DNA of 64,000 nt, from NCBI RefSeq assembly GCF_004117835.1, contig NZ_SDSC01000002.1:62001-126000 (forward strand), written 5' to 3'. The notes under the pieces were generated by a model. It made no database searches and was not told where the DNA came from. It worked only from the letters and a program-made list of their open reading frames with translations. Both the position numbers and the translations under genes were made by a program. Shown piece by piece: positions 43,610 through 52,024 of this stretch. This stretch comes from Macrococcus sp. DPC7161. GTDB taxonomy: Bacteria; Bacillota; Bacilli; Staphylococcales; Staphylococcaceae. Every line of letters begins with the position of its first letter. Within the stretch, counting starts at the first letter, position 1.

Positions 43610-44088
43610 TAATCACCCTCTCTAATCTTCACACCACATCTCGGTGCAATCTTATCATTTTGCCATTTTTCATTAAGTAGCAACTTATAACAATCATAAG
43701 CCGCTTCTCCATATATTTTTTCGTCGCCATAAACATAATAAGGAGGTAACGGTTTATCATTAAACAAATGTTGATGTGTTTCTATCAATTGCTTTAATGA
43801 TTGAATATCTTCCTTAAATGAAACAGAACGCTTACCACCTCGACGGATATGCTCTTCATTCATGATGCTCAACATATCAAAACAATCAATGACATAAGGG
43901 TATCCATCATTGAAAACATGTTTTACGATAGGATGACTCAAATACCTTGTATTCCCAACAATAATATTTAATTCTGCTAGACAAACCCTTATGATTTGAT
44001 ACAATTCTAACACTTGCTTTGATAACCGACGATTATCTAGATACTTCGCACTCTCAATATGACTTTTGCTCACTTGAAAAATTTGCAT
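43609..44088 (-). CDS. Pyrimidine dimer DNA glycosylase/endonuclease V-like protein
   Basis: A 159-residue protein that looks like the T4 endonuclease V (Pyr_excise) family: MQIFQVSKSHIESAKYLDNRRLSKQ start, HPIVKHVFNDGYPYVIDCF in the middle. Those enzymes cut at UV-induced cyclobutane dimers. First gene of a three-gene unit with the epimerase and YbgA proteins. Family assignment by pattern, not by search. Confidence 0.65.
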   Translation of the reverse strand: MQIFQVSKSHIESAKYLDNRRLSKQVLELYQIIRVCLAELNIIVGNTRYLSHPIVKHVFNDGYPYVIDCFDMLSIMNEEHIRRGGKRSVSFKEDIQSLKQLIETHQHLFNDKPLPPYYVYGDEKIYGEAAYDCYKLLLNEKWQNDKIAPRCGVKIREGD

Positions 44089-44241
44089 ACATAACCTCTA
44101 CAAATATAAAAATCGACCTTATATTTATACTACACGTTTTATAAATAATGAAACATTGTAACGATATAATGCTAGGATGTAAAATTACAAAATCAGTTTT
44201 AATATTTTATAAGTCTTCGCGTATGTTTTCAAACAGTTAAA

Positions 44242-45120
44242 TCATTCTATTCTTTGCTCTTCCTTTTTCTCTTTATAACGTCTATATAATCTGTATAACA
44301 AGTACAAAATCAGTACAATCAATAATCCGATTAAATAATTCCAATAAACAAACATAAATCGATACCACCATGGGTCTTGCATTTTTTCATGTTGTTTAGC
44401 AATTTCGGGTGTATATGGCACACGATGTCCAGTTACAATCAATCGATGAGAATTAATCATATATGGTGTACACGTTAATAAAGTTACCTTATCCTTACCG
44501 TTTTCTATCTTTAGCTTTTCAAAATCTGTTGGTTTGATTACTTCTTTATGATCTACTTTATACGCAAGTATCCCTTTAATATTGTGTATAAATATCATAT
44601 CTCCTTTTTTCATCTCATCTAAATCTCGAAGCATTTTCTTATCCGGTAATCCACGGTGTCCAGAAATGACTGCATGTGTAGAAGGTCCTCCAACTGGTAA
44701 AGACGTATGTTCTAAATGACCTAATCCAATTTGTAATACTCGATTTGTAGTACCCGCATACAAAGGTAAATCTTGATGAATTTTTGGAATTTCAACATGT
44801 CCAATCTTTTCGTTTACTTCTAACATTTTTGCATACAGCTGTCGCCCTTCTGATTTCTCTTGTGATGTAAATGTATCTTTTAATGGTTCATTATTTGTTA
44901 ATGTTGCATTGTATGCCATTGCTTGTCGAATGCGTTTGTCGATTTGTTTTTCGGATAATGTTTTAGAACCTTTTGTGAAATCTTCTACTTCATTTGATGA
45001 TTGATAATCATAATAAACTGCCGTAAAAAATGGATATAGCAATATTAATAATCCAAGTAAAAAAATGAGAAAAAATATTAAGTTTGAAAAACGATGCTTT
45101 TTTTTATGTTTATCTGACAT
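44242..45120 (-). CDS. Class C sortase for pilus assembly
   Basis: A 292-residue class C sortase that joins pilin subunits through an isopeptide bond. N-terminal anchor helix (LIFFLIFLLGLLILLYPFF), sortase barrel with SGHRGLP (active His) near 152, the TLLTCTP motif (active Cys) near 215 and HRLIVTGHRV (active Arg) near 226, then a second membrane helix and a basic tail. A canonical DPF/DPW lid near the N-terminus is not evident. Start at 45120 behind AAAGGTG. Confidence 0.88.
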   Translation of the reverse strand: MSDKHKKKHRFSNLIFFLIFLLGLLILLYPFFTAVYYDYQSSNEVEDFTKGSKTLSEKQIDKRIRQAMAYNATLTNNEPLKDTFTSQEKSEGRQLYAKMLEVNEKIGHVEIPKIHQDLPLYAGTTNRVLQIGLGHLEHTSLPVGGPSTHAVISGHRGLPDKKMLRDLDEMKKGDMIFIHNIKGILAYKVDHKEVIKPTDFEKLKIENGKDKVTLLTCTPYMINSHRLIVTGHRVPYTPEIAKQHEKMQDPWWYRFMFVYWNYLIGLLIVLILYLLYRLYRRYKEKKEEQRIE

Positions 45121-45138
45121 CTTATCACCTTTCAAATA

Positions 45139-45176
45139 TAAAAAAACAGGGCAAGCATGAATTTCATGCATGCCTC
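45139..45176 (-). terminator. Terminator-like hairpin between major pilin and sortase
   Basis: GGCATGCATGAA/TTCATGCTTGCC (one mismatch) followed on the minus strand by CTGTTTTTTT. The sortase ribosome site lies just beyond, so it should act as a partial stop and give much more pilin than sortase. Confidence 0.65.
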
Positions 45177-45194
45177 TGCTAATTGTTAATCATA

Positions 45195-46637
45195 TTATGA
45201 AGCTTTGTTTCTTTTTCTAAATAATACGATTGCTGTTAACATTAACAACACACCTACTACTGTGAAGATGATTGTACCGATACCACCAGTGTTCGGAATG
45301 TATGACTGTTTATTGATGATTTCTAACGGTGTTGCTGTTGCTGCAGTACTTGCATCTGTTACAGCAGTTGCATCAGTATAGTAAGAAGTTGAATCTACTG
45401 TAAAGGCTGTTAATGGATTCGTTGGGATTGTATAACCTGTTGGTGCTTTAGTTTCTTCAACTTGATAGTTACCATAAGCTAAACCTTTCACTTCAAATTG
45501 ACCATTACTATTAGAAGTAAATGTTGTTGCAGAGCTTCTATCTCCCCATGTAATCACTAAAGTTGTACTGTCTTGTTGTAAATATTGACCACTTTCATTT
45601 TTCACCACAAACTCGGCACCTTGTAAATTTGTTCCTGAACCATTTGTTTTAACAAAGTTCTTTCCACCAGTATGTACTTCAGGGTTATCTTGTGTTGCCA
45701 TTGATTCTGTTCCAGTTGTTCCATGTCCATTATCGTATAAAAGCTTCGCTGTATTGCTAATGTTTTTACCCATAATAGCTTGGTTATTAATTGTAGTAGG
45801 TACTGTAATTGTTAATCCTGTTGTTTGGTTAGTACTGCCAATCTTTTGAAGACCTGCAGTTGTAAAATCTACTGTTAAATTTCTGGTACCTGCATCATAT
45901 GTTGCATTGAAATCTGTTCCTGGCGTCAGTGTCGTACTTCCGATTGCTGCAGTAATTTTACTTGGATCACTTAACGTTAATGCTGCATCTAATTGATCTG
46001 TTACAGTAAATTTAGTGTATTCGTTAATCCCTTTTGGTGTTGTAGGTTGGATTAACCAATCAAATGATTGACCAATGTCAAATGTTGCTGATTTATTGCC
46101 GTCACTTACTACATCTTTATCAATTATTGGTGTCGCTTCTAATGTATTCTTAGGGAATACGTGTAAATCTGTAATATATCCTGTACCCGCTTCATTTGTT
46201 ACAGGTAAATCAAGTCCAAATGGTACAGCGTTTGATGTTGCTACAGCTGTTGATGGATCTTCAATAAACCAGTAGTAACCTTCGGCAAGTCCGTTAACTG
46301 TTACTGTACCGTCAGCTTGTGTTTTAGCAGTCGTTCCAACTGGTGCACCAGCAAGTGCAGTCACTTGATCAACTGTTTGATAACTTCCTGGACTATTCTT
46401 CATTGTGTTGAATTGTGTTTCAGTTACTTTCCAATACGTAAATGAAATATTAGAGATTGGATCTCCTGTTGGTGGTGTTGTGTTTGTAAGTTCACCAAAT
46501 GTTGCTTGATGTTCAGTTGTTCCTGTTATTTTATGAATGGTTACATTTGTATTCACAGTTGCTGCGTGTACATTCATTGGTAATAAACTCAGTAAAAATG
46601 TAAAAATAATTAAAATCGATAAAAATTTCCTAGACAT
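45195..46637 (-). CDS. Major pilin, SpaA-type, LPXTG-like anchored
   Basis: A 480-residue surface protein. Signal peptide ends MNVHA. Pilin motif with the joining Lys is LHVFPKNT near residue 160. The middle domain resembles FctA/SpaA isopeptide folds; the E-box is YQVEETKAPTGYT near 395. C-terminus: sorting signal YIPNTGG, membrane helix and RKRNKAS. These are the hallmarks of shaft pilins polymerised by class C sortases. GGAGGCACC site lies inside the end of the upstream adhesin gene. Confidence 0.88.
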   Translation of the reverse strand: MSRKFLSILIIFTFLLSLLPMNVHAATVNTNVTIHKITGTTEHQATFGELTNTTPPTGDPISNISFTYWKVTETQFNTMKNSPGSYQTVDQVTALAGAPVGTTAKTQADGTVTVNGLAEGYYWFIEDPSTAVATSNAVPFGLDLPVTNEAGTGYITDLHVFPKNTLEATPIIDKDVVSDGNKSATFDIGQSFDWLIQPTTPKGINEYTKFTVTDQLDAALTLSDPSKITAAIGSTTLTPGTDFNATYDAGTRNLTVDFTTAGLQKIGSTNQTTGLTITVPTTINNQAIMGKNISNTAKLLYDNGHGTTGTESMATQDNPEVHTGGKNFVKTNGSGTNLQGAEFVVKNESGQYLQQDSTTLVITWGDRSSATTFTSNSNGQFEVKGLAYGNYQVEETKAPTGYTIPTNPLTAFTVDSTSYYTDATAVTDASTAATATPLEIINKQSYIPNTGGIGTIIFTVVGVLLMLTAIVLFRKRNKAS

Positions 46638-48957
46638 GATGGTGCCTCCTTGTTTTTTGTGTAAAGCGATATATGATTGCAGTCAATATCAATATGGTAC
46701 CAAGTACATAAAACAGAATAGGTCCTAACCCGCCTGTTTGTGGTAATACAAATTGATACTGTAAGTGATCATAAATTACTGGTGTATCTGATGTGACAGA
46801 CAATGCTATCTTATTGTTGCTTAGTTTATATCCAGGTGGCGCCTTGACTTGGATTAACGTATAATCACCAAGTGATAGCTTATCAAAAATAATTTCTCCT
46901 GTAGCCCCTACTGTTAAAGTATTCACCACTTGATTATTCGCATCTACCAATTGATATGTGCCACCGCTGATAATTTGCTTTGTAATTCCGTCTAAACTAT
47001 TCACCTTAATAGTACCGAGTATTGGTTGATTGACATATTGGTAGTTGCCGCTAATCGCTACATTATCAACAGTTATCTCTCCATTATTACCTACAACTAA
47101 CGTTTTTGTTGTCGTATTTCTTACATATCCACTCGGTGCAACTGTTTCTTCCAATGTATATTGCCCTGGAATTAATTTCGTAAATGTTGCTAATCCTGTA
47201 CTATCCGTCGTCGCTGTAAGGTTATATGGTCCTGTTAATTTAAATGTTGCACCTGCTAGTGCTACCCCTCCAGGGTTGACCTTCTTAATCGTAAATGGAA
47301 ATTCCCCCACAACGGTTGTTGTAGCTGTATCACTTTGAATTTGATTCGTTTTATTAGCTGTTGCTTGCAATACTGTTCCTTTCGGCTGCTGTGTAATCGG
47401 GACAGAGTAATTTCCAGAAGCATCTGCTACTGCACTTCCTAAAGTAACACCTGATGAATTCTTTATCGTAACGGTTGAACCTGGTTCAGCTGTACCTGTA
47501 ACAGTAGTACTTGAAACAGTAACTGTATTGATTGTAGGTGTGTCTGTTTTCTTAGTCACACTATTACTAATACCTGGTCGGTTGTAAAGTATACCGATTT
47601 CATCGTAAGTTAGTTCTCCAATTGTCAAAGTATACTTACTTAAGTTTGGTGTTGTGACAGGTGTTTTAAATGTGATTCGATATGTATCTAAATTATTAAC
47701 ACTACCTAAAGCAATCGATGTTGATCCACCAGTTGTCGTAACAGGTAATGTCCCTCCCCTTAAACCACCAGATGAACTTTGTACTAAATAAGTTACAGAT
47801 GTTGGTAATGAAATCCCTGGGCTCGTCGTTATGTTGTTGTACCAAACCTTCTTTGTAGCAGTTGCTCGATAGTCTAATACAACATCCCAAGTGATATAAG
47901 TTTGATCGGCACTCATAGTACCTGTTATTCCTAGCACACTCGTACTTGTACCAATTGAAACAGTTTGATTAATTGGAGACGATAAGTATGTACTTTGTGC
48001 AGTCAAAGTTCGCAAAGTGCCGCCTGTTAATGCATCACTAAATAAGATAGATTGAGGTGCTTCCTCTACTAATGTCACATCACTCACTGGTTGAGAACTA
48101 ACACCATCTGTCGGCATTGCTTTTGTTGTTGGTGTAGTCGTTGTAGTTTGCTCAGTTGTACTGTTTATTACGTTTGGGACTTCTGATGTTGATGGATTCG
48201 ATGACTGCGTTGAAGTGTCTTCTAGTGTACTCGACTGAGTCCTTGAAGTCATTGGTTTAACGATGATGGAGTTATCACTGACTTGAACATCGTTGGATTC
48301 CGACGTTGCATCCAATTGATATTTGATTAAGGTACCACTATCATCGAACATTCTTAAATTAGAAAATTCAAATTGACCGTCTTGATTTCGGTTGATAGAT
48401 TGTAATCTTTCATTTGTACTAGCATTGACTAATGTAATGACTGTTGTAGGTAATGTATCACTCGGAAAGCCATCATACTTCAATTCTCCCGTTACATTCG
48501 TAAGACGGTGCATGATATCTGATGATTGTATCAATTGCCCGTTCATAGTAGTAGATAACTCAAGCTTTAAATCTGAAGGATTCGCATCATCAATATTGGT
48601 CTCAATATCAATCGCGTGCGGTTGATAACTTTCAAGTAATTGAAGTTCAAAGGTATTCGAATCTGACGTTGAATGAATGGAAACACCTTGATCTAGTAAC
48701 TTCTGCTTAATAGTATCTAAAGTTAATCGATGTCCCTTTGATAAAGTGAGTTTTAATACTTGTTCTTTAGGTATAGTCATTGTTTTATTAATAGTGATAG
48801 ACCAATTTACAACGTTATCTTTCTGTGACACATATTTAACGCTAATCATTTGGTCATCTAATGTATTTGCAGAGATTGATGTAGAATTAACAAATGAAGT
48901 ACACAATAAACAGCAAATTAGGCAAATTACAAACGTATATTTTGCCAGTTTAATCAT
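46630..48957 (-). CDS. Pilus-associated adhesin with LPQTG anchor
   Basis: A 775-residue cell-wall protein, probably the pilus tip. Signal peptide ends TSISANT. An N-terminal beta region, a Ser/Thr-rich linker near 250-310 (TTEQTTTTTPTTKAMPTD), and a probable adhesive domain (TYITWDVVLDYRATATKKVW) precede an Ig-like module (GTAEPGSTVTIKNSSG) and SpaA-type repeats (FTKLIPGQYTLEETVAPSGY). It ends with LPQTGG, a hydrophobic helix and a basic tail. ATG at 48957 behind GGAGGTG. First gene of the pilus unit. The 48958-49234 stretch is very AT-rich and holds the divergent promoters. Confidence 0.85.
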   Translation of the reverse strand: MIKLAKYTFVICLICCLLCTSFVNSTSISANTLDDQMISVKYVSQKDNVVNWSITINKTMTIPKEQVLKLTLSKGHRLTLDTIKQKLLDQGVSIHSTSDSNTFELQLLESYQPHAIDIETNIDDANPSDLKLELSTTMNGQLIQSSDIMHRLTNVTGELKYDGFPSDTLPTTVITLVNASTNERLQSINRNQDGQFEFSNLRMFDDSGTLIKYQLDATSESNDVQVSDNSIIVKPMTSRTQSSTLEDTSTQSSNPSTSEVPNVINSTTEQTTTTTPTTKAMPTDGVSSQPVSDVTLVEEAPQSILFSDALTGGTLRTLTAQSTYLSSPINQTVSIGTSTSVLGITGTMSADQTYITWDVVLDYRATATKKVWYNNITTSPGISLPTSVTYLVQSSSGGLRGGTLPVTTTGGSTSIALGSVNNLDTYRITFKTPVTTPNLSKYTLTIGELTYDEIGILYNRPGISNSVTKKTDTPTINTVTVSSTTVTGTAEPGSTVTIKNSSGVTLGSAVADASGNYSVPITQQPKGTVLQATANKTNQIQSDTATTTVVGEFPFTIKKVNPGGVALAGATFKLTGPYNLTATTDSTGLATFTKLIPGQYTLEETVAPSGYVRNTTTKTLVVGNNGEITVDNVAISGNYQYVNQPILGTIKVNSLDGITKQIISGGTYQLVDANNQVVNTLTVGATGEIIFDKLSLGDYTLIQVKAPPGYKLSNNKIALSVTSDTPVIYDHLQYQFVLPQTGGLGPILFYVLGTILILTAIIYRFTQKTRRHHHV

Positions 48958-49234
48958 TGACACCTCCTTTTTCAATTAACAATAAATATCACACTATATT
49001 TTCACATTTATTATACAATATTATCTATTAAATGTAAGTATTTAACTGTAAATATGTATAAATTCATAAAATTTATACAATTAACTTTTAGAATTAATAT
49101 TTCGTTAAAATTTAATTAATACACTTTTATTCAATTAAATATTATCTATTTTCATCGAATAATATTTATTGTTCGTTTATTTGAACATGTTATTTATTTA
49201 TCAGTATAATGAAAAGCATATAAGGGAGGTCTAT

Positions 49235-50671
49235 ATGTTTAATTTTAATTTTGATAACACTTTTCTTAAATTGTCTGATGACTTTTACGAACAATGTGAA
49301 CCACAATCCTCTTCAAATCCAGTACTTGTTATCTTCAACAGCTCACTAGCTGAACAACTTAATATAGATTCAAATATACAAAATCATGTTGATTATTTGG
49401 TTGGTAATCAGCAATTCCCAGGCAGTGCACCTGCAGCTCATGCATATGCGGGTCATCAATTTGGTCATTTCACTATGTTAGGTGATGGGCGTGCGCATGT
49501 TTTAGGGGAACATGTTACTGAAGGCAACGAGCGATTTGATATTCAATTAAAGGGATCAGGTCGTACGATCTTCTCTAGAAGTGGAGATGGGCGTGCAACA
49601 CTTGGACCGATGTTACGTGAGTATATCATTAGTGAAGCGATGCATCATTTAAATATACCTACTACGAGAAGTCTTGCTGTATCAAGAACTGGTGAAGATG
49701 TTTACCGTGAAACAGTATTACCTGGCGCTGTGCTTGTGCGTATCGCAAAGAGTAATTTACGTGTTGGTACTTTTGAGTATGCTGTCCGTACAGAAGACAA
49801 GGATAATATTAAAGTACTTGCTGATTACGCAATACAGCGTCACTATCCAGAATGCGCGGATGACCTCAACCCTTACTTATCGTTACTCAATAAAGTTATT
49901 GTGCAACAAGCTGCATTGATTGCAAAGTGGCAAGCTGTTGGATTCATTCATGGTGTGATGAATACTGATAATATGACAATCAGCGGAGAAACAATCGACT
50001 ATGGTCCATGTGCATTTATGGATATTTATAAACCCTCTACCGTATTCAGTTCTATTGATCACCAAGGTAGATATGCTTACCACAATCAACCTGGCATTGG
50101 TTTATGGAATTTAACACGATTTGCAGAAACATTGATTCCATTAATTGATTCAGATGAAACAAAGGCCATTCAATATGCAGAAACTGCATTGAAAGCCTAT
50201 CAAGATACGTACGTACAACAATATCAATTGCGATTTGGACAAAAGATTGGTTTCGAAAATATTAACCCACAAGATTTCCAACTGGTCATTGATTTATTAG
50301 CAATACTTGAAAAACACCACCTAGACTTCACAAGTACATTTAGAGCACTTGCAACCAATACATTTAAAAACCAATCATTCTTTAAACACGACGATATTCA
50401 ACAATGGTACAAGGAATGGCTCAATTCTATGGATAATCAAAATCAATCTACTGATTCATATACACTCATGAAATCTGTAAATCCAGCAGTAATCCCAAGA
50501 AATCATTTAGTAGAAGAGGCTTTAAGTGACATGGTTTTAGCAAATGATGATACAAAGTTAATACAGTTACTATCAGCCATTACAAATCCATTTAGCGACG
50601 ACCATGATGCGCAGTACCTTAACCCCGCTCCACCAAGTGAACGTGTCTATCAAACTTACTGTGGGACATAA
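49235..50671 (+). CDS. selO: SelO/YdiU family protein AMPylase
   Basis: A 478-residue SelO-type pseudokinase that transfers AMP to protein hydroxyls and links to redox stress in other bacteria. Motifs: AYAGHQFGHFTMLGDGRAH, KGSGRTIFSRSGDGRATLGP, REYIISEAMHHL, HGVMNTDNM and YGPCAFMDIY, plus the C-terminal YQTYCGT where the Cys takes the place of selenocysteine. The frame is open from 49169 but GGGAGG precedes the ATG at 49235. Confidence 0.9.
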   Translation: MFNFNFDNTFLKLSDDFYEQCEPQSSSNPVLVIFNSSLAEQLNIDSNIQNHVDYLVGNQQFPGSAPAAHAYAGHQFGHFTMLGDGRAHVLGEHVTEGNERFDIQLKGSGRTIFSRSGDGRATLGPMLREYIISEAMHHLNIPTTRSLAVSRTGEDVYRETVLPGAVLVRIAKSNLRVGTFEYAVRTEDKDNIKVLADYAIQRHYPECADDLNPYLSLLNKVIVQQAALIAKWQAVGFIHGVMNTDNMTISGETIDYGPCAFMDIYKPSTVFSSIDHQGRYAYHNQPGIGLWNLTRFAETLIPLIDSDETKAIQYAETALKAYQDTYVQQYQLRFGQKIGFENINPQDFQLVIDLLAILEKHHLDFTSTFRALATNTFKNQSFFKHDDIQQWYKEWLNSMDNQNQSTDSYTLMKSVNPAVIPRNHLVEEALSDMVLANDDTKLIQLLSAITNPFSDDHDAQYLNPAPPSERVYQTYCGT

Positions 50672-50728
50672 AGTGTTAAAGATAATAGAATGAAATTATT
50701 TTGATATTAAAACAAAAGCATAAAAACA

Positions 50729-50771
50729 AAAAAGATTAGGTCTCTATGGATAAGATGACCTAATCTTTTTT
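50729..50771. terminator. Bidirectional terminator between selO and the TetR gene
   Basis: AAAAGATTAGGTC/GACCTAATCTTTT around a 14-base loop, with A and T runs. Confidence 0.8.
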
Positions 50772-51345
50772 ATAAACTACGCAAAGATTGAATGATTTTA
50801 AAGAAATAGGTAGACACCGCTTCTGGTGATGTTTCCATGTCTTGTGTTAGCCATTCATCAATCAGTCCAAGTAATGCTGATGCTGCAAAGTTCGCGATAT
50901 AATGTTCTGGTACATCAATCTCTTTAAAGAGCGACATACTACTTAATTTAAATTGTTTAATGAGTAATAACTTCAAATGATGTTCAAATTGGTACGGCAA
51001 ATCGTTATGAAGTAGCACTACAAATAAGTCTCTATGTCCATCGATAAAATCAAAGATGGTTTTACAATACACATCAGAACCATTGTTATTCATATCATCT
51101 AATAACAAATTTACATCAATATTGTTTAAATGATTTTCCAAATCTTCCAATGTTGTTTGGATGATTTTTTCCACCAAATCATACTTATCTAGGTAATGAT
51201 GATAAAAAGTCCCTCTATTGATACCCGCTGAACTTGAAATATCTTGAATCGTTATCTTTTTAAATGGCTTCTCTTGTATTAATTGAATAAATGTCTCTTG
51301 TATTTTTCTTTGTGTTGCTTCATTCATTTGATTATAAGTTTCCAT
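50770..51345 (-). CDS. TetR/AcrR family regulator
   Basis: A 191-residue TetR protein. HTH at residues about 15-60 (IQDISSSAGINRGTFYHHYLDKYDLVEKI); the rest is the helical ligand-binding part of the YfiR/Dha-type (TetR_C) kind. ATG at 51345 chosen for its AAGG site. Divergent from a small membrane protein gene, with a perfect palindrome between, and close to a YhgE/Pip gene. Confidence 0.85.
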   Translation of the reverse strand: METYNQMNEATQRKIQETFIQLIQEKPFKKITIQDISSSAGINRGTFYHHYLDKYDLVEKIIQTTLEDLENHLNNIDVNLLLDDMNNNGSDVYCKTIFDFIDGHRDLFVVLLHNDLPYQFEHHLKLLLIKQFKLSSMSLFKEIDVPEHYIANFAASALLGLIDEWLTQDMETSPEAVSTYFFKIIQSLRSL

Positions 51346-51407
51346 ACTAACCTTCCATTCAACAAATCTCATTTACTTGTTCATTGCTCTGATAATGAAT
51401 TCTCTTT

Positions 51408-51426
51408 ATAGTGATAATATCACTAT
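51408..51426. promoter_or_regulatory. Probable TetR operator
   Basis: ATAGTGATA-A-TATCACTAT, 9-base perfect arms about one base, in the gap between the TetR gene and the divergent gene, over a possible -10. Confidence 0.65.
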
Positions 51427-51444
51427 TTGAAAGGAAGGTCATTT

Positions 51445-51819
51445 TTGAAGAAATTATCATTTATCAGTTTCACTATCATTGCAATATTATTAGTAGGATA
51501 CGCAATAATGATTCAACCAGAATCAATTAAATTCATATTATTATTTTTAGTTTTAGGATGTGGCTTAGCTTACTTAAGATTATTCGTAAATCATTCAATT
51601 AAAAAGATGAAAGGTAAACATATCGGTATTAAATTATTATTTTTCGCTTGTTTACTCGGTATAGGATTACCATTTCAAAATTGGTTCAGAACAAATGTTA
51701 TTATGACCATTGATCGTGCATATATGATTAATTGTATTGCCATCTTAGTTTGCGGCATCATCATTATGACAATGATTGCAACTAGAAATAAACTGTCTGT
51801 ACAAAGCGAAGTCAATTAA
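51445..51819 (+). CDS. Small membrane protein, unknown function
   Basis: A 124-residue protein with four hydrophobic segments (FISFTIIAILLVGYAIM, FILLFLVLGCGLAYL, IKLLFFACLLGIGLPF, YMINCIAILVCGIIIMTMI). The start is probably TTG at 51445, six bases after AAGGAAGG. Not recognised. Its divergence from the TetR gene across one shared operator suggests control by it. Confidence 0.6.
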   Translation: MKKLSFISFTIIAILLVGYAIMIQPESIKFILLFLVLGCGLAYLRLFVNHSIKKMKGKHIGIKLLFFACLLGIGLPFQNWFRTNVIMTIDRAYMINCIAILVCGIIIMTMIATRNKLSVQSEVN

Positions 51820-51984
51820 ATATTACCTCATCAATGATACATTTCAGAGTGTATGTTCTATACAGTCTGATTTTTTTATGCCACAATGTTATACCTCGCC
51901 TATAAGTATTATATGCCTCCCTGTATTTATGATCAGTTGGATAGCCATAGCGATGAACAAAATAGTAAATTTGGAAAAACAGTA

Positions 51985-52021
51985 AAAGCCAATGCTCAAA
52001 AACTGAGCATTGGCTTTTATA
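51985..52021. terminator. Bidirectional terminator
   Basis: AAAAGCCAATGCTCA/TGAGCATTGGCTTTT with a 5-base loop. Confidence 0.8.
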
Positions 52022-52024
52022 TGA

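Noticed and set aside
51886-52024. An open frame with protein-like composition (MLYLAYKYYMPPCIYDQLDS...)
   Set aside because: No ribosome site, it runs into the terminator hairpin at 51985, and it has no recognised relatives that I can name; probably chance or an old remnant.
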